A DNA stretch of 6,917 bases from an uncultured Alphaproteobacteria bacterium (GTDB lineage Bacteria; Pseudomonadota; Alphaproteobacteria; Caulobacterales; Aquidulcibacteraceae), in assembly GCA_937967725.1 (NCBI GenBank), contig CALBSY010000081.1:1-6917 (forward strand), read 5' to 3'. The position numbers and the translations under genes were made by a program. Shown piece by piece: positions 1-5,477 of this stretch (within the stretch, counting starts at the first letter, position 1; the number at the start of each line of letters is the position of its first letter). Under the pieces are notes generated by a model, which saw nothing but the letters and a program-made list of their open reading frames with translations, ran no database searches and was not told where the DNA came from.

Positions 1-293
1 CCCTGGTCCGCACGATCGCCGCCAGCCTCAACGCCGTCATTCCCCGCGCGGAAGCCGCTGGCGCGTCGGTCGTCGATGTCGTGCTTGCTGGAGGCGGCGC
101 TCATCTCACCTTCCTGCCTGCCATCGTCCAAAAGGCAGGTGAAAGCATTCAAACCAACGTGCGCTTGCGCGTCGGCGCGCTTTCGCCAGTCAATCCGATC
201 TATGAAGGCATTGATCCGATTCTGGCGGGGGTGTTTCCGCAGATCGCCATGTCCGTCGGCGGCGCGCTGGTGGAGATGATGCCGGCGCGCTAA
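1..293 (+). CDS. C-terminal end of an Hsp70/actin-fold ATPase-like protein (5' truncated by window edge)
   Basis: The frame is open from base 3 to a TAA at 291-293, giving 96 visible residues; the start lies outside the window. Near the middle is VVDVVLAGGGAHLTFLP, which looks like the adenosine-binding glycine turn of the Hsp70/actin ATPase fold (a hydrophobic strand, then GGG, then a helix). The last part (NPIYEGIDPILAGVFPQIAMSVGGALVE, broken here by naming only its key pieces NPIYEG and SVGGALVEM) resembles the final ATPase helices, where Hsp70-type proteins have an alanine/glycine-rich A-x-G-A-A segment. The protein stops right after this, so there would be no DnaK-like substrate-binding domain. 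The family call rests on this short tail and is moderate; another ASKHA-fold ATPase is possible. It faces the sthA gene, with 11 bp between the two stop codons. Confidence 0.55.
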   Translation, partial: LVRTIAASLNAVIPRAEAAGASVVDVVLAGGGAHLTFLPAIVQKAGESIQTNVRLRVGALSPVNPIYEGIDPILAGVFPQIAMSVGGALVEMMPAR

Positions 294-302
294 GCGCGCG
301 CC
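284..302. terminator. GC-rich hairpin between convergent stop codons
   Basis: GGCGCGC (284-290) pairs perfectly with GCGCGCC (296-302) across a five-base loop that contains the TAA stop of the left-hand gene. It lies between two convergent genes, where a shared terminator is expected. Neither strand shows a T-run after the stem, so an intrinsic terminator is only weakly supported; alternating GC runs also form such stems by chance. Confidence 0.3.
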
Positions 303-304
303 GC

Positions 305-1729
305 CTAACCCGCGCGCTTGATCGTCTCGGTGATCCCCTCGAACGCGACCACACTTGGCTGGCGCGCCGGCATACGATTGAAGGCGTCGAGCGCGGCGAT
401 CTTGTAAGCCTCCGCAAGCGTCGGATAGTTGAACGTGTTCTCGACGAAGTAGTCCAAGCCGCCGCCCAAGTTGAGCACGGCTTGGCCAATGTGGATCAAC
501 TCCGTCGCGCCCTCGCCGACAATGTGCACGCCGAGCAGGCGTCTCGTTTCCAGCGCGAAGATCATTTTCATGAAGCCGGAATTCAGCCCCATGATGTGGC
601 CGCGCGAGGTTTCGCGGAACCGCGCGATGCCGGTCTCGTACGGCGCGCCTCTCTCGCGCACCTGCTCCTCTGTCATGCCGACCGTGGAGATTTCCGGCAC
701 CGAGTAGATGCCGTACGGGAAAAACTCCGGGGGCGCGTGCGCGGGCTCGTCGAACGCATGGCACGCCGCGATCCGGCCCTGCTCCATCGATGTCGACGCC
801 AGCGATGGAAAGCCAATCACGTCGCCCACCGCGTAGATGTGCGGCGCACTCGTGCGGAAGCTGGCTTGGTCCACCGCGATGCGGCCGCGTTCATCTGCCG
901 CCAGACCTGCCGCCTCCAGATTGAGCTGCGCGGTCGCGCCGGCGCGGCCAGCCGCGAACAGCACCATGTCGGCGGCAATCTGACGGTGATCCTCAAGCTG
1001 GATCATGCAGGCTTCCGGGCCGACCTTTGCGACGCTGCGGACTTTGCTGTTGAATCGCAAGCTTACGCCGCGGTCGCGCAGGTCGTGGATGAATTCATCC
1101 ACGAGCTCGCGGTCGACGAATCCGAGCAATCCCGGCCCAGGCTCAATCACTGTCACCTTCACGTCGAGCGCGGAGAAGATCGTCGCGTACTCCACGCCAA
1201 TCACGCTTGCGCCGATCACGGCGAGGGAGCGCGGCACCCGCTTCAGGTCCAGGATTTCATCGGCGTCGACAACACTTTCGCCGTCAAACGGAATGTAGGC
1301 TGGTCGGAAAGGCCGTGTGCCAACGGCGATGACGATGCGGTCGCCGTGATAATGGCGCACCTCGCCGCTCTCGCCCGTCACCTCAACCGCGTGCGGTCCT
1401 AAGAACCGCGCGGCGCCAGCCACCCAGGTGACATTGTTGCGCGCGAACTGATGCTCCAACACCTCGACCTCGTGATCGAGCGTGATGTGCAAGCGCCGGC
1501 GCAAGTCGTCGGCGGTAATCACCTCCTTGTTGCGGTGCGCGCGGCCATAAAAGCCGCGCTCGCGCCAGCCTGACAGGTTCAGCACCGTTTCCCGCAACGT
1601 TTTCGACGGGATCGTTCCGGTGTGCACACAAACGCCGCCGACGCGCCGTCCGCGCTCGATCACCAGCGCGGATTTCTTGAGCTTTGCCGCCTGCACTGCC
1701 GCGGGGGGCCTCCGCCGTCGCGCTCTCAC
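305..1729 (-). CDS. sthA: Soluble (Si-specific) NAD(P)+ transhydrogenase, main reading frame; N-terminus displaced into another frame
   Basis: This flavoprotein transfers hydride between NADPH and NAD+ in the cytoplasm and so balances the two nucleotide pools. The main frame gives 474 residues from a GTG at 1729 to the stop at 305-307. GGVCVHTGTIPSK (residues 31-43) marks the family: the second cysteine of the disulfide reductases is Thr39, so there is no redox disulfide. The catalytic His of those enzymes is also absent from NYPTLAE (434-440). The NAD(P) Rossmann loop is GASVIG (173-178), followed by an acidic strand end at Glu196. The second FAD motif is YAVGDVIGFPSL (299-310). The start is abnormal. 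The first eleven residues are Arg/Pro-rich and unlike the family, while the expected FAD-binding strand and GSGPAG loop are encoded just upstream in a different frame (1726-1791). The gene is therefore probably frameshifted, or the assembly is wrong there. Family call very sure; functionality doubtful as written. Confidence 0.9.
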   Translation of the reverse strand: MRARRRRPPAAVQAAKLKKSALVIERGRRVGGVCVHTGTIPSKTLRETVLNLSGWRERGFYGRAHRNKEVITADDLRRRLHITLDHEVEVLEHQFARNNVTWVAGAARFLGPHAVEVTGESGEVRHYHGDRIVIAVGTRPFRPAYIPFDGESVVDADEILDLKRVPRSLAVIGASVIGVEYATIFSALDVKVTVIEPGPGLLGFVDRELVDEFIHDLRDRGVSLRFNSKVRSVAKVGPEACMIQLEDHRQIAADMVLFAAGRAGATAQLNLEAAGLAADERGRIAVDQASFRTSAPHIYAVGDVIGFPSLASTSMEQGRIAACHAFDEPAHAPPEFFPYGIYSVPEISTVGMTEEQVRERGAPYETGIARFRETSRGHIMGLNSGFMKMIFALETRRLLGVHIVGEGATELIHIGQAVLNLGGGLDYFVENTFNYPTLAEAYKIAALDAFNRMPARQPSVVAFEGITETIKRAG

Positions 1730-1737
1730 CCCGCGGC
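1697..1737. repeat. Short insertion in sthA bounded by CCGCGG copies and a 9-bp inverted repeat
   Basis: The extra sequence that breaks sthA is bounded by direct copies of CCGCGG at 1699-1704 and 1731-1736. It is also bounded by a perfect 9-bp inverted repeat: GCCGCGGGG (1698-1706) and CCCCGCGGC (1729-1737), with a 22-base spacer. Collapsing the CCGCGG copies removes 32 nt; the family alignment is best with 35 nt removed. Both lengths leave two bases modulo three and explain the frame change. A separate palindrome CCCCGCGGGG lies at 1744-1753. The structure could come from template switching during replication, from a small palindromic element, or from an assembly error in very GC-rich DNA. 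Confidence 0.6.
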
Positions 1738-1791
1738 GCGCCGCCCCGCGGGGCCCGATCCGATGACGATCAAGTCATAATGCTGCGCCAT
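1726..1791 (-). pseudogene. sthA: Displaced 5' end of sthA (FAD-binding strand and GSGPAG loop), out of frame
   Basis: Reading leftwards from the ATG at 1791-1789 gives MAQHYDLIVIGSGPAGRRAA, then Gly and a TGA at 1728-1726. This is the normal SthA N-terminus: beta strand, GxGxxG dinucleotide loop, start of helix. The main frame continues the family sequence with AVQAAKLKK from about 1699, in a frame shifted by two bases. Removing 35 nt (1697-1731) joins the parts as GPAGRRAAVQAAK, which is what the family looks like. The TGA here overlaps the GTG at 1729-1727, so reinitiation is formally possible, but the resulting downstream protein would lack its first FAD-binding loop. The main frame itself has a stop at 1777-1775, so no single frame covers the whole gene. 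Confidence 0.85.
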
Positions 1792-1893
1792 GGCGAAGAG
1801 CCTTGGGCCACACCGCTCGCCAACACGTTAACATGGCGGTGTCGGGAGCTGCCGGCGTGGTTCGTCCTAGGCCCGGCAACAGGAGAAATGGCC
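1792..1893. promoter_or_regulatory. Divergent intergenic region between sthA and the DHFR-like gene
   Basis: About 100 bp separate the ancestral sthA start (1791, minus strand) from the DHFR-like start (1894, plus strand), so promoters for both must lie here or inside the neighbours. A GTTAAC palindrome is at 1827-1832. I see no convincing -35/-10 pair and no paired CtrA half-sites. The region is assigned by gene layout, not by a recognised motif. Confidence 0.4.
1881..1886 (+). promoter_or_regulatory. Ribosome binding site deciding the start of the DHFR-like gene
   Basis: AGGAGA lies seven bases before the ATG at 1894 but only one base before the ATG at 1888. The spacing favours 1894 as the translation start (protein beginning MRKVIVGAF), and the first ATG is then probably not used. 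Confidence 0.7.
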
Positions 1894-2568
1894 ATGCGCA
1901 AGGTGATTGTCGGGGCGTTCGTTTCGATGGACGGGGTAATGCAGGGGCCGGGCGGGCCGGAAGAAGACCCCACCGGCGGTTTCAAGTTTGGCGGCTGGGT
2001 CGCGCCATTCGCGGGCGATCCGGTGTTCGGCGAGGAAATCGGCAAACTGTTCGGCCAGCCATACGACCTGCTGCTTGGCCGGCGGACCTACGACATTTTC
2101 GCCGCGCATTGGCCCTATGCCGAAGGCGGTCCCAATGACGACATCGCCAAAGCCTTCAACAGCATCACCAAGTACGTGGCGACGCGTAAAGGTGCGGACC
2201 TCACCTGGAAGGGTTCCGTGGCGCTCCGCGACGGCGTGAAGGACGTGGCCAAGCTGAAGCAGGAGGATGGCCCGGCGCTCATAACCCAAGGCAGCACTGA
2301 GCTTGTGCACTCGCTCCTCGCCGCCGGCCTTGTCGATGAAATCCGCAGTTTCACGTTCCCCGTGCTGCTCGGAAGGGGCAAGCGGCTGTTTGACGAGAGC
2401 AGCGAACCGCGCACCTTCATGGTGACGCACAGCGCCGTGTCGCCAAGCGGGCTGATCGCCGCGACTTATGTGCTTGGCGGCGAGGTGCGGACCGAGACGA
2501 TCGGCGGCGCTGAACAGCCCTCGCCCGCCGAACTGGCGCGGCGCGAGAAACTGAAGCGCGAGAGGTGA
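1894..2568 (+). CDS. Dihydrofolate reductase family protein (RibD C-terminal-domain fold)
   Basis: The protein of 224 residues has the YyaP/RibD-C type of dihydrofolate reductase fold. It starts MRKVIVGAFVSMDGVMQ, with the VSMDG turn after the first strand. LLGRRTYDIFA (60-70) matches the L-x-G-R-x-T-Y nucleotide-binding motif. TQGSTELVHSLLAAGLVDEI (131-150) and FPVLLGRGKRLF (155-166) are the later signature strands. These proteins are expected to bind NADPH and act as cytosolic reductases, but the substrate of this subgroup is generally unknown; it should not be taken as the essential folate enzyme FolA. The start at 1894 is chosen from AGGAGA spacing. The last 20 or so residues (SPAELARREKLKRER) form a charged tail beyond the core domain. 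It is divergent from sthA and convergent with the small gene at 2609-2824. Confidence 0.9.
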   Translation: MRKVIVGAFVSMDGVMQGPGGPEEDPTGGFKFGGWVAPFAGDPVFGEEIGKLFGQPYDLLLGRRTYDIFAAHWPYAEGGPNDDIAKAFNSITKYVATRKGADLTWKGSVALRDGVKDVAKLKQEDGPALITQGSTELVHSLLAAGLVDEIRSFTFPVLLGRGKRLFDESSEPRTFMVTHSAVSPSGLIAATYVLGGEVRTETIGGAEQPSPAELARREKLKRER

Positions 2569-2570
2569 TG

Positions 2571-2596
2571 GAAAAGCCGGCGCTTACCGCGCCGGC
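2571..2596 (-). terminator. Rho-independent terminator for the minus-strand small gene, possibly bidirectional
   Basis: GCCGGCGC (2576-2583) pairs perfectly with GCGCCGGC (2589-2596) around a five-base loop. Read on the minus strand, the stem is followed at once by CTTTTCC, a short T-run. It lies 13 bases after the stop of the minus-strand gene at 2609. On the plus strand the same stem follows the DHFR-like stop by seven bases, but without a T-run. Confidence 0.65.
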
Positions 2597-2608
2597 GGGA
2601 CCGCCGCC

Positions 2609-2824
2609 TCAAAGCGTGAAGCTGGCCAGCCGGCGGCTGAAATCGGTAGCGACCGAGCCCCAGGCGTCGGAAATCCGGTTCATCTCGGGCGCGATGATCT
2701 CGTCATACTCGATTGCCGCCATCGCCGCGAGCATGAACGCGAGCCCCGCCCACATGCGGAACTGGGTCTCGTACAACTTCCGAAGCGTCTGCCGCATTTT
2801 GCCGACCATTGACGCGCTTCCCAT
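2609..2824 (-). CDS. Small hypothetical protein with one probable membrane helix
   Basis: This is a 71-residue reading frame that I do not recognise. It has a basic N-terminal region (MRQTLRKLYETQFR, ending near residue 23), a hydrophobic stretch MWAGLAFMLAAMAA (24-37) that could be a short membrane helix, then an acidic/polar tail with YDEIIAPEMNRISDAW (40-55). The arrangement would suit a small inner-membrane protein with its basic end in the cytoplasm. Its reality is supported by a hairpin with a T-run directly downstream on the same strand and by non-repetitive, protein-like composition. The start is uncertain: ATG at 2824 has no clear ribosome site, while ATG at 2809 has GGGAAG five bases upstream and would give 66 residues. 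The opposite-strand frame is of similar length but looks like a shadow. Confidence 0.5.
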   Translation of the reverse strand: MGSASMVGKMRQTLRKLYETQFRMWAGLAFMLAAMAAIEYDEIIAPEMNRISDAWGSVATDFSRRLASFTL

Positions 2825-2935
2825 GCCTAATGCGCGTCAATCATTGCGCCCGAAGCGTAAACAGAGGCTTGCCAAAAGGTTTACGTAAGCGGTGAACGCA
2901 GTGCGATGCAGTACAAATTGCCGTGGGACGAGGCG
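2825..2935 (-). promoter_or_regulatory. Intergenic region with an inverted repeat, probable promoter/operator of the small gene
   Basis: The 111 bases between two minus-strand genes contain CGTAAAC (2856-2862) and its perfect complement GTTTACG (2879-2885), with 16 bases between them. The second arm overlaps the palindrome TTACGTAA (2881-2888). The stretch is more A/T-rich than its surroundings, as expected for a promoter. The repeat could be a two-site operator or a weak hairpin. I could not assign a -35/-10 pair with confidence. Confidence 0.4.
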
Positions 2936-3547
2936 TTACTCGCCGTTCGCGTCGTCCGCCTTGGTTTTTGTCTCGAACCCTGCCCAGCGGCCAAACATTT
3001 CCTCGGCGCGGCGCAGGTTCTTGTCGAGCGAAGCCATCGTCTTGGCGAAATCGCCGGCGTCGTCGCCGCGCCACGCCGCGCGCGCCTGGCCGATGATGAC
3101 GCCCAAGCCTTGCGCGCGCGCCTGGCCGGTCATGCCATCAGCTTCCAAACCCGCTAGCGCCAGCACCCAACGCGCGCAGCGAACGTTGCGCTGATGCGCG
3201 GCGGCCAACAGCGTCGGATCGCGGTCCGCGCCCTGCTCCATCGCCAACACGGCAGCCCGGTACGGCTCCATCGCCTCGAACCGGCGCATGATGAGTTCGA
3301 ATAGTCTGTCACGCACGCTTTGCCCGGGATCGAGCGCATCGGTGTTGTCGGCGATGGCGCGGTCGAACGCCTCCTCCACGCAATCCACCGCCTCGCCCAG
3401 TGATGCGCCGTAGAAATCCGATAATGGCCGGCTCGCCGCATCGGCCAGCTTGGCCAGCGTCACCTCGCGCCACGGCCCTGCCGCGGCGAGGGTCAGCGCG
3501 GCCCCCGCCAAATCGCGGCGAACGGCGGAGTCAAGCGGTGCGGACAT
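2936..3547 (-). CDS. TetR-family transcriptional regulator with COQ9-like C-terminal domain
   Basis: The protein has 203 residues. The N-terminal part has the TetR layout: a first helix (RRDLAGAALTLAAAGPW, 10-26), then the helix-turn-helix VTLAKLADAASRPLSDFYG (29-47), where the family usually has an IA-x-x-AGVS-x-x-x-x-Y pattern. The C-terminal part (about 79-187) is helical, with the LDKNLRRAEEMFG segment (174-186) typical of the TetR/COQ9-like proteins of alphaproteobacteria. The HTH is degenerate: a Ser-Arg-Pro replaces the usual Gly-Val-Ser turn. The protein may therefore be a weak DNA binder or a lipid/quinone-binding relative of COQ9. It is transcribed away from the HDO/methyltransferase operon and could regulate it, but no clear operator is visible between them. 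GAGGG just before the ATG is a plausible, rather close ribosome site. Confidence 0.75.
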   Translation of the reverse strand: MSAPLDSAVRRDLAGAALTLAAAGPWREVTLAKLADAASRPLSDFYGASLGEAVDCVEEAFDRAIADNTDALDPGQSVRDRLFELIMRRFEAMEPYRAAVLAMEQGADRDPTLLAAAHQRNVRCARWVLALAGLEADGMTGQARAQGLGVIIGQARAAWRGDDAGDFAKTMASLDKNLRRAEEMFGRWAGFETKTKADDANGE

Positions 3548-3648
3548 GAACCCTCACGGAGATTTTGTGTTGCGTTAGGAGCAAGCCACGGATTGGGCTG
3601 GGGCGTCAAGCGGGTGCCCGGGGACAGTGAGCAGCGCGGGAGTTGTGC
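3548..3648. promoter_or_regulatory. Divergent intergenic region between the TetR-type regulator and the HDO operon
   Basis: These 101 bases must hold the promoters of two divergent units. The only palindrome I see is CGGGTGCCCG (3611-3620), 28 bases before the HDO start, which is short for a TetR operator. No confident -35/-10 elements are visible. Confidence 0.4.
3638..3642 (+). promoter_or_regulatory. Ribosome binding site deciding the HDO enzyme start
   Basis: GGGAG lies six bases before the ATG at 3649, an ideal spacing. The alternative in-frame TTG at 3643 directly follows it and would be too close, so 3649 is taken as the start. Confidence 0.7.
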
Positions 3649-4560
3649 ATGGCGGATGGGACTTTGCGCGAGCGGCTCGCGCCGCCGCACCAAGATCACG
3701 CGCTGCAAGCGCGTCTAGCGGCATGGAACCGGGCGCGCTTCGCAATGCAAACGCCACCGGCGGATTGGCGGGCGGCGCTCGACGCCGATGCCAAGATGCG
3801 CCGCGAAGAGATCGCGTTCATCGAAACGTCACGCGCGGCGCACGCGGAGCGCGCCGCCGAAGCGCCACGCGACGGCGCGGCTTTCGTCGCTTGGTTCGAA
3901 GCATTGAAGCAAGCGGGTCCCGGCCAAGGCGATCCGCTGTTTCCTTGGCTGGCTGAGCAGGCCACGCGCAATCAGATGTGCTGGTTCATCGAGCAGGAGG
4001 CCGCCGGCGAAGCCGGCTTCGACGATCTCGTCGCCATGGCGCAGGTGAAGGCGCCGGTGCAAGCCAAACTCGAACTGGCGCGCAATTACTGGGACGAGAT
4101 GGGGCGCGGCAACGCCAAGGGCATGCACGGGCCAATGCTGGAAGCGCTGGTGCGTGCGCTCGGCGTTGCGCCGCGCATTGAAACCACGATCGCGCCAGCG
4201 CTCGCCCTCGGCAACACGATGGCGGCGCTCGCGTCCAATCGCGCTTACGCCTACCACGCGCTGGGCGCGCTCGGCGTGATCGAACTCACCGCGCCAGGCC
4301 GCGCCGCCAATGTGAGCGCCGGTTTGCGGCGCCTGCGCGTCAGCGCCAAAGCGCGGCACTATTTCGACCTGCACGCGGTGCTCGACATCAAACACTCGGA
4401 AGCCTGGAACCATGAGGTGTTCCATTCCATCGTCGCCGCCACGCCGCAGGCCGCGCGCTTTATCGCTGAAGGCGCGCTGATGCGGCTACAGTGCGGCGCC
4501 GATTGCTTCGACGCCTACCGCCGCCATTTCTGGGGTGGCGACGGCAAGGCGCCGCCGTGA
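3649..4560 (+). CDS. Iron-containing redox enzyme, heme-oxygenase-like di-iron oxidase (HDO) family
   Basis: The protein of 303 residues, mostly helical, matches the heme-oxygenase-like di-metal oxidase superfamily (Haem_oxygenas_2 type). Members such as UndA, CADD and SznF use a di-iron centre and O2 for oxidations in metabolite biosynthesis. Candidate ligands are visible with the right spacing: Glu150 and His160 in DEMGRGNAKGMHGP (149-162), Glu212, and the triad His242, Asp246, His249 in HAVLDIKHSEAWNHE (242-256). The segment TRNQMCWFIEQEAAGEAGFDD (from residue 106, key residues WFIEQE and GFDD) is the usual helix before the first ligand. No signal peptide or membrane segment is seen, so it is cytosolic. 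Its stop overlaps the GTG of the methyltransferase gene (GTGA), which implies translational coupling and joint function. The substrate cannot be read from the sequence. Ligand assignment is by spacing to known members and would need a structural model. Confidence 0.85.
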   Translation: MADGTLRERLAPPHQDHALQARLAAWNRARFAMQTPPADWRAALDADAKMRREEIAFIETSRAAHAERAAEAPRDGAAFVAWFEALKQAGPGQGDPLFPWLAEQATRNQMCWFIEQEAAGEAGFDDLVAMAQVKAPVQAKLELARNYWDEMGRGNAKGMHGPMLEALVRALGVAPRIETTIAPALALGNTMAALASNRAYAYHALGALGVIELTAPGRAANVSAGLRRLRVSAKARHYFDLHAVLDIKHSEAWNHEVFHSIVAATPQAARFIAEGALMRLQCGADCFDAYRRHFWGGDGKAPP

Positions 4561-5477
4561 GCAAGCGCCTGGCAGCGCTTGCCGCTCTGCTCGACGCGCT
4601 GAAGGCGCGCGATTACAGGTTCATCACGCCGACGCCCGCGACGCACGCCCGCGTCGTCGCGCGCGAAACCAAGCAGATCGCCAAGGATTTGCGTGACGTC
4701 TTCGGCTGGAGCTTGGCGTTCGCGCCCGAGCTGATCGATCCCGATTTGATGACCCTGTTGCGCGATGCGGATGTGCTGGAACATCGCGGCGCGCAGCTCC
4801 GCAGCCTGGTGCGCGTCTCCGAACTGCACGGCATGCTGTTCCTCCACTCCGCGTTCCCGAGCACGCGGTCCGACTCGGTTTTCTTTGGCCCGGATTCCTA
4901 CCGCTTCGCCGACTTCCTGCACGAAACGTTGCCAGCGATGGCGCCGCGCGCGCACGTCGTTGACATTGGCGCCGGCGCCGGCGTCGGCGGGATCGTTGCC
5001 GCACGCGCCCTCGGCGGCGCCGCAGTGACGCTGACAGATATCAATCCCGCCGCGCTCGACTTGGCGCGCGCCAATTGCTTGCATGCCGGGGTCAAAGCCG
5101 ATCTCATCGAATGCGACACACTGGCCGGCGTAACGCGCGAGGCGGACGTCATCATCGCCAACCCGCCCTACATTGCCGATCCAGCGCACCGCGCCTATCG
5201 CGACGGCGGCGGCCTTTATGGCGGCGCGGTTTCGATCCGGTGGGCCGCTGACGCGGCGCGGCGCCTGCAGCCGCGCGGCGTTTTCGTGCTTTACACTGGC
5301 GCCGCGGTGATCGACGGCGAGCATGTACTGCGCGCGCCACTGCTAGAGGCGCTCTCCGATTGCGACGTACTCCATGGCGAAATCGATCCCGACGTGTTCG
5401 GCGAGGAATTGGATCGTGACGATTACAAGGACGTCGAACGCATCGCTGTTATCGGCGTGGTTGCGGTGAAGCGCTAA
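4557..5477 (+). CDS. Class I SAM-dependent methyltransferase, HemK/PrmC-like with NPPY motif
   Basis: The protein has 306 residues from the GTG at 4557, which overlaps the preceding stop codon. The first 110 or so residues form a helical N-terminal region without a named domain that I can see. A Rossmann methyltransferase domain follows: motif I VDIGAGAGVGG (135-145) binds S-adenosylmethionine, Asp161 in LTDINP ends the second strand, and NPPY (202-205) is the catalytic loop that in HemK/PrmC and N6-adenine enzymes holds a planar amide or amino nitrogen. A glutamine, adenine or related planar nitrogen is therefore a likely acceptor. It is probably not PrmC itself: the N-terminal region is unlike, and the gene is not beside prfA. 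Coupling to the HDO gene suggests both modify the same molecule. The last 29 bases overlap the 3' end of the ATP-grasp-like gene on the other strand. Confidence 0.85.
   Translation: MSKRLAALAALLDALKARDYRFITPTPATHARVVARETKQIAKDLRDVFGWSLAFAPELIDPDLMTLLRDADVLEHRGAQLRSLVRVSELHGMLFLHSAFPSTRSDSVFFGPDSYRFADFLHETLPAMAPRAHVVDIGAGAGVGGIVAARALGGAAVTLTDINPAALDLARANCLHAGVKADLIECDTLAGVTREADVIIANPPYIADPAHRAYRDGGGLYGGAVSIRWAADAARRLQPRGVFVLYTGAAVIDGEHVLRAPLLEALSDCDVLHGEIDPDVFGEELDRDDYKDVERIAVIGVVAVKR

Noticed and set aside
482..1402. Long plus-strand open frame (306 codons) opposite sthA
   Set aside because: It is a shadow of sthA: composition is His/Arg/Ala/Asp-rich with no motif, while the minus strand carries clear family motifs throughout.
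305..1729. Dihydrolipoamide or glutathione reductase, or mercuric reductase
   Set aside because: The redox cysteine pair is absent (Cys34 with Thr39) and so is the C-terminal catalytic His. GTIPSKTLRE and FNYPTLAEAY are SthA features.
1684..1893. N-terminal extension of the DHFR-like protein
   Set aside because: The family starts at MRKVIVGAF, and AGGAGA at 1881-1886 has proper spacing for the ATG at 1894. The extension would overlap the start of sthA.
2565..2888. Plus-strand frame overlapping the DHFR-like stop as a possible coupled gene
   Set aside because: It reads through the hairpin and the intergenic repeat and lacks a domain. The minus-strand frame has a better composition and a terminator with a T-run.
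4491..4556. Earlier start for the methyltransferase inside the HDO gene
   Set aside because: The extra residues are the Arg-rich shadow of the HDO C-terminus. The GTG overlapping the stop codon is the usual coupled arrangement.
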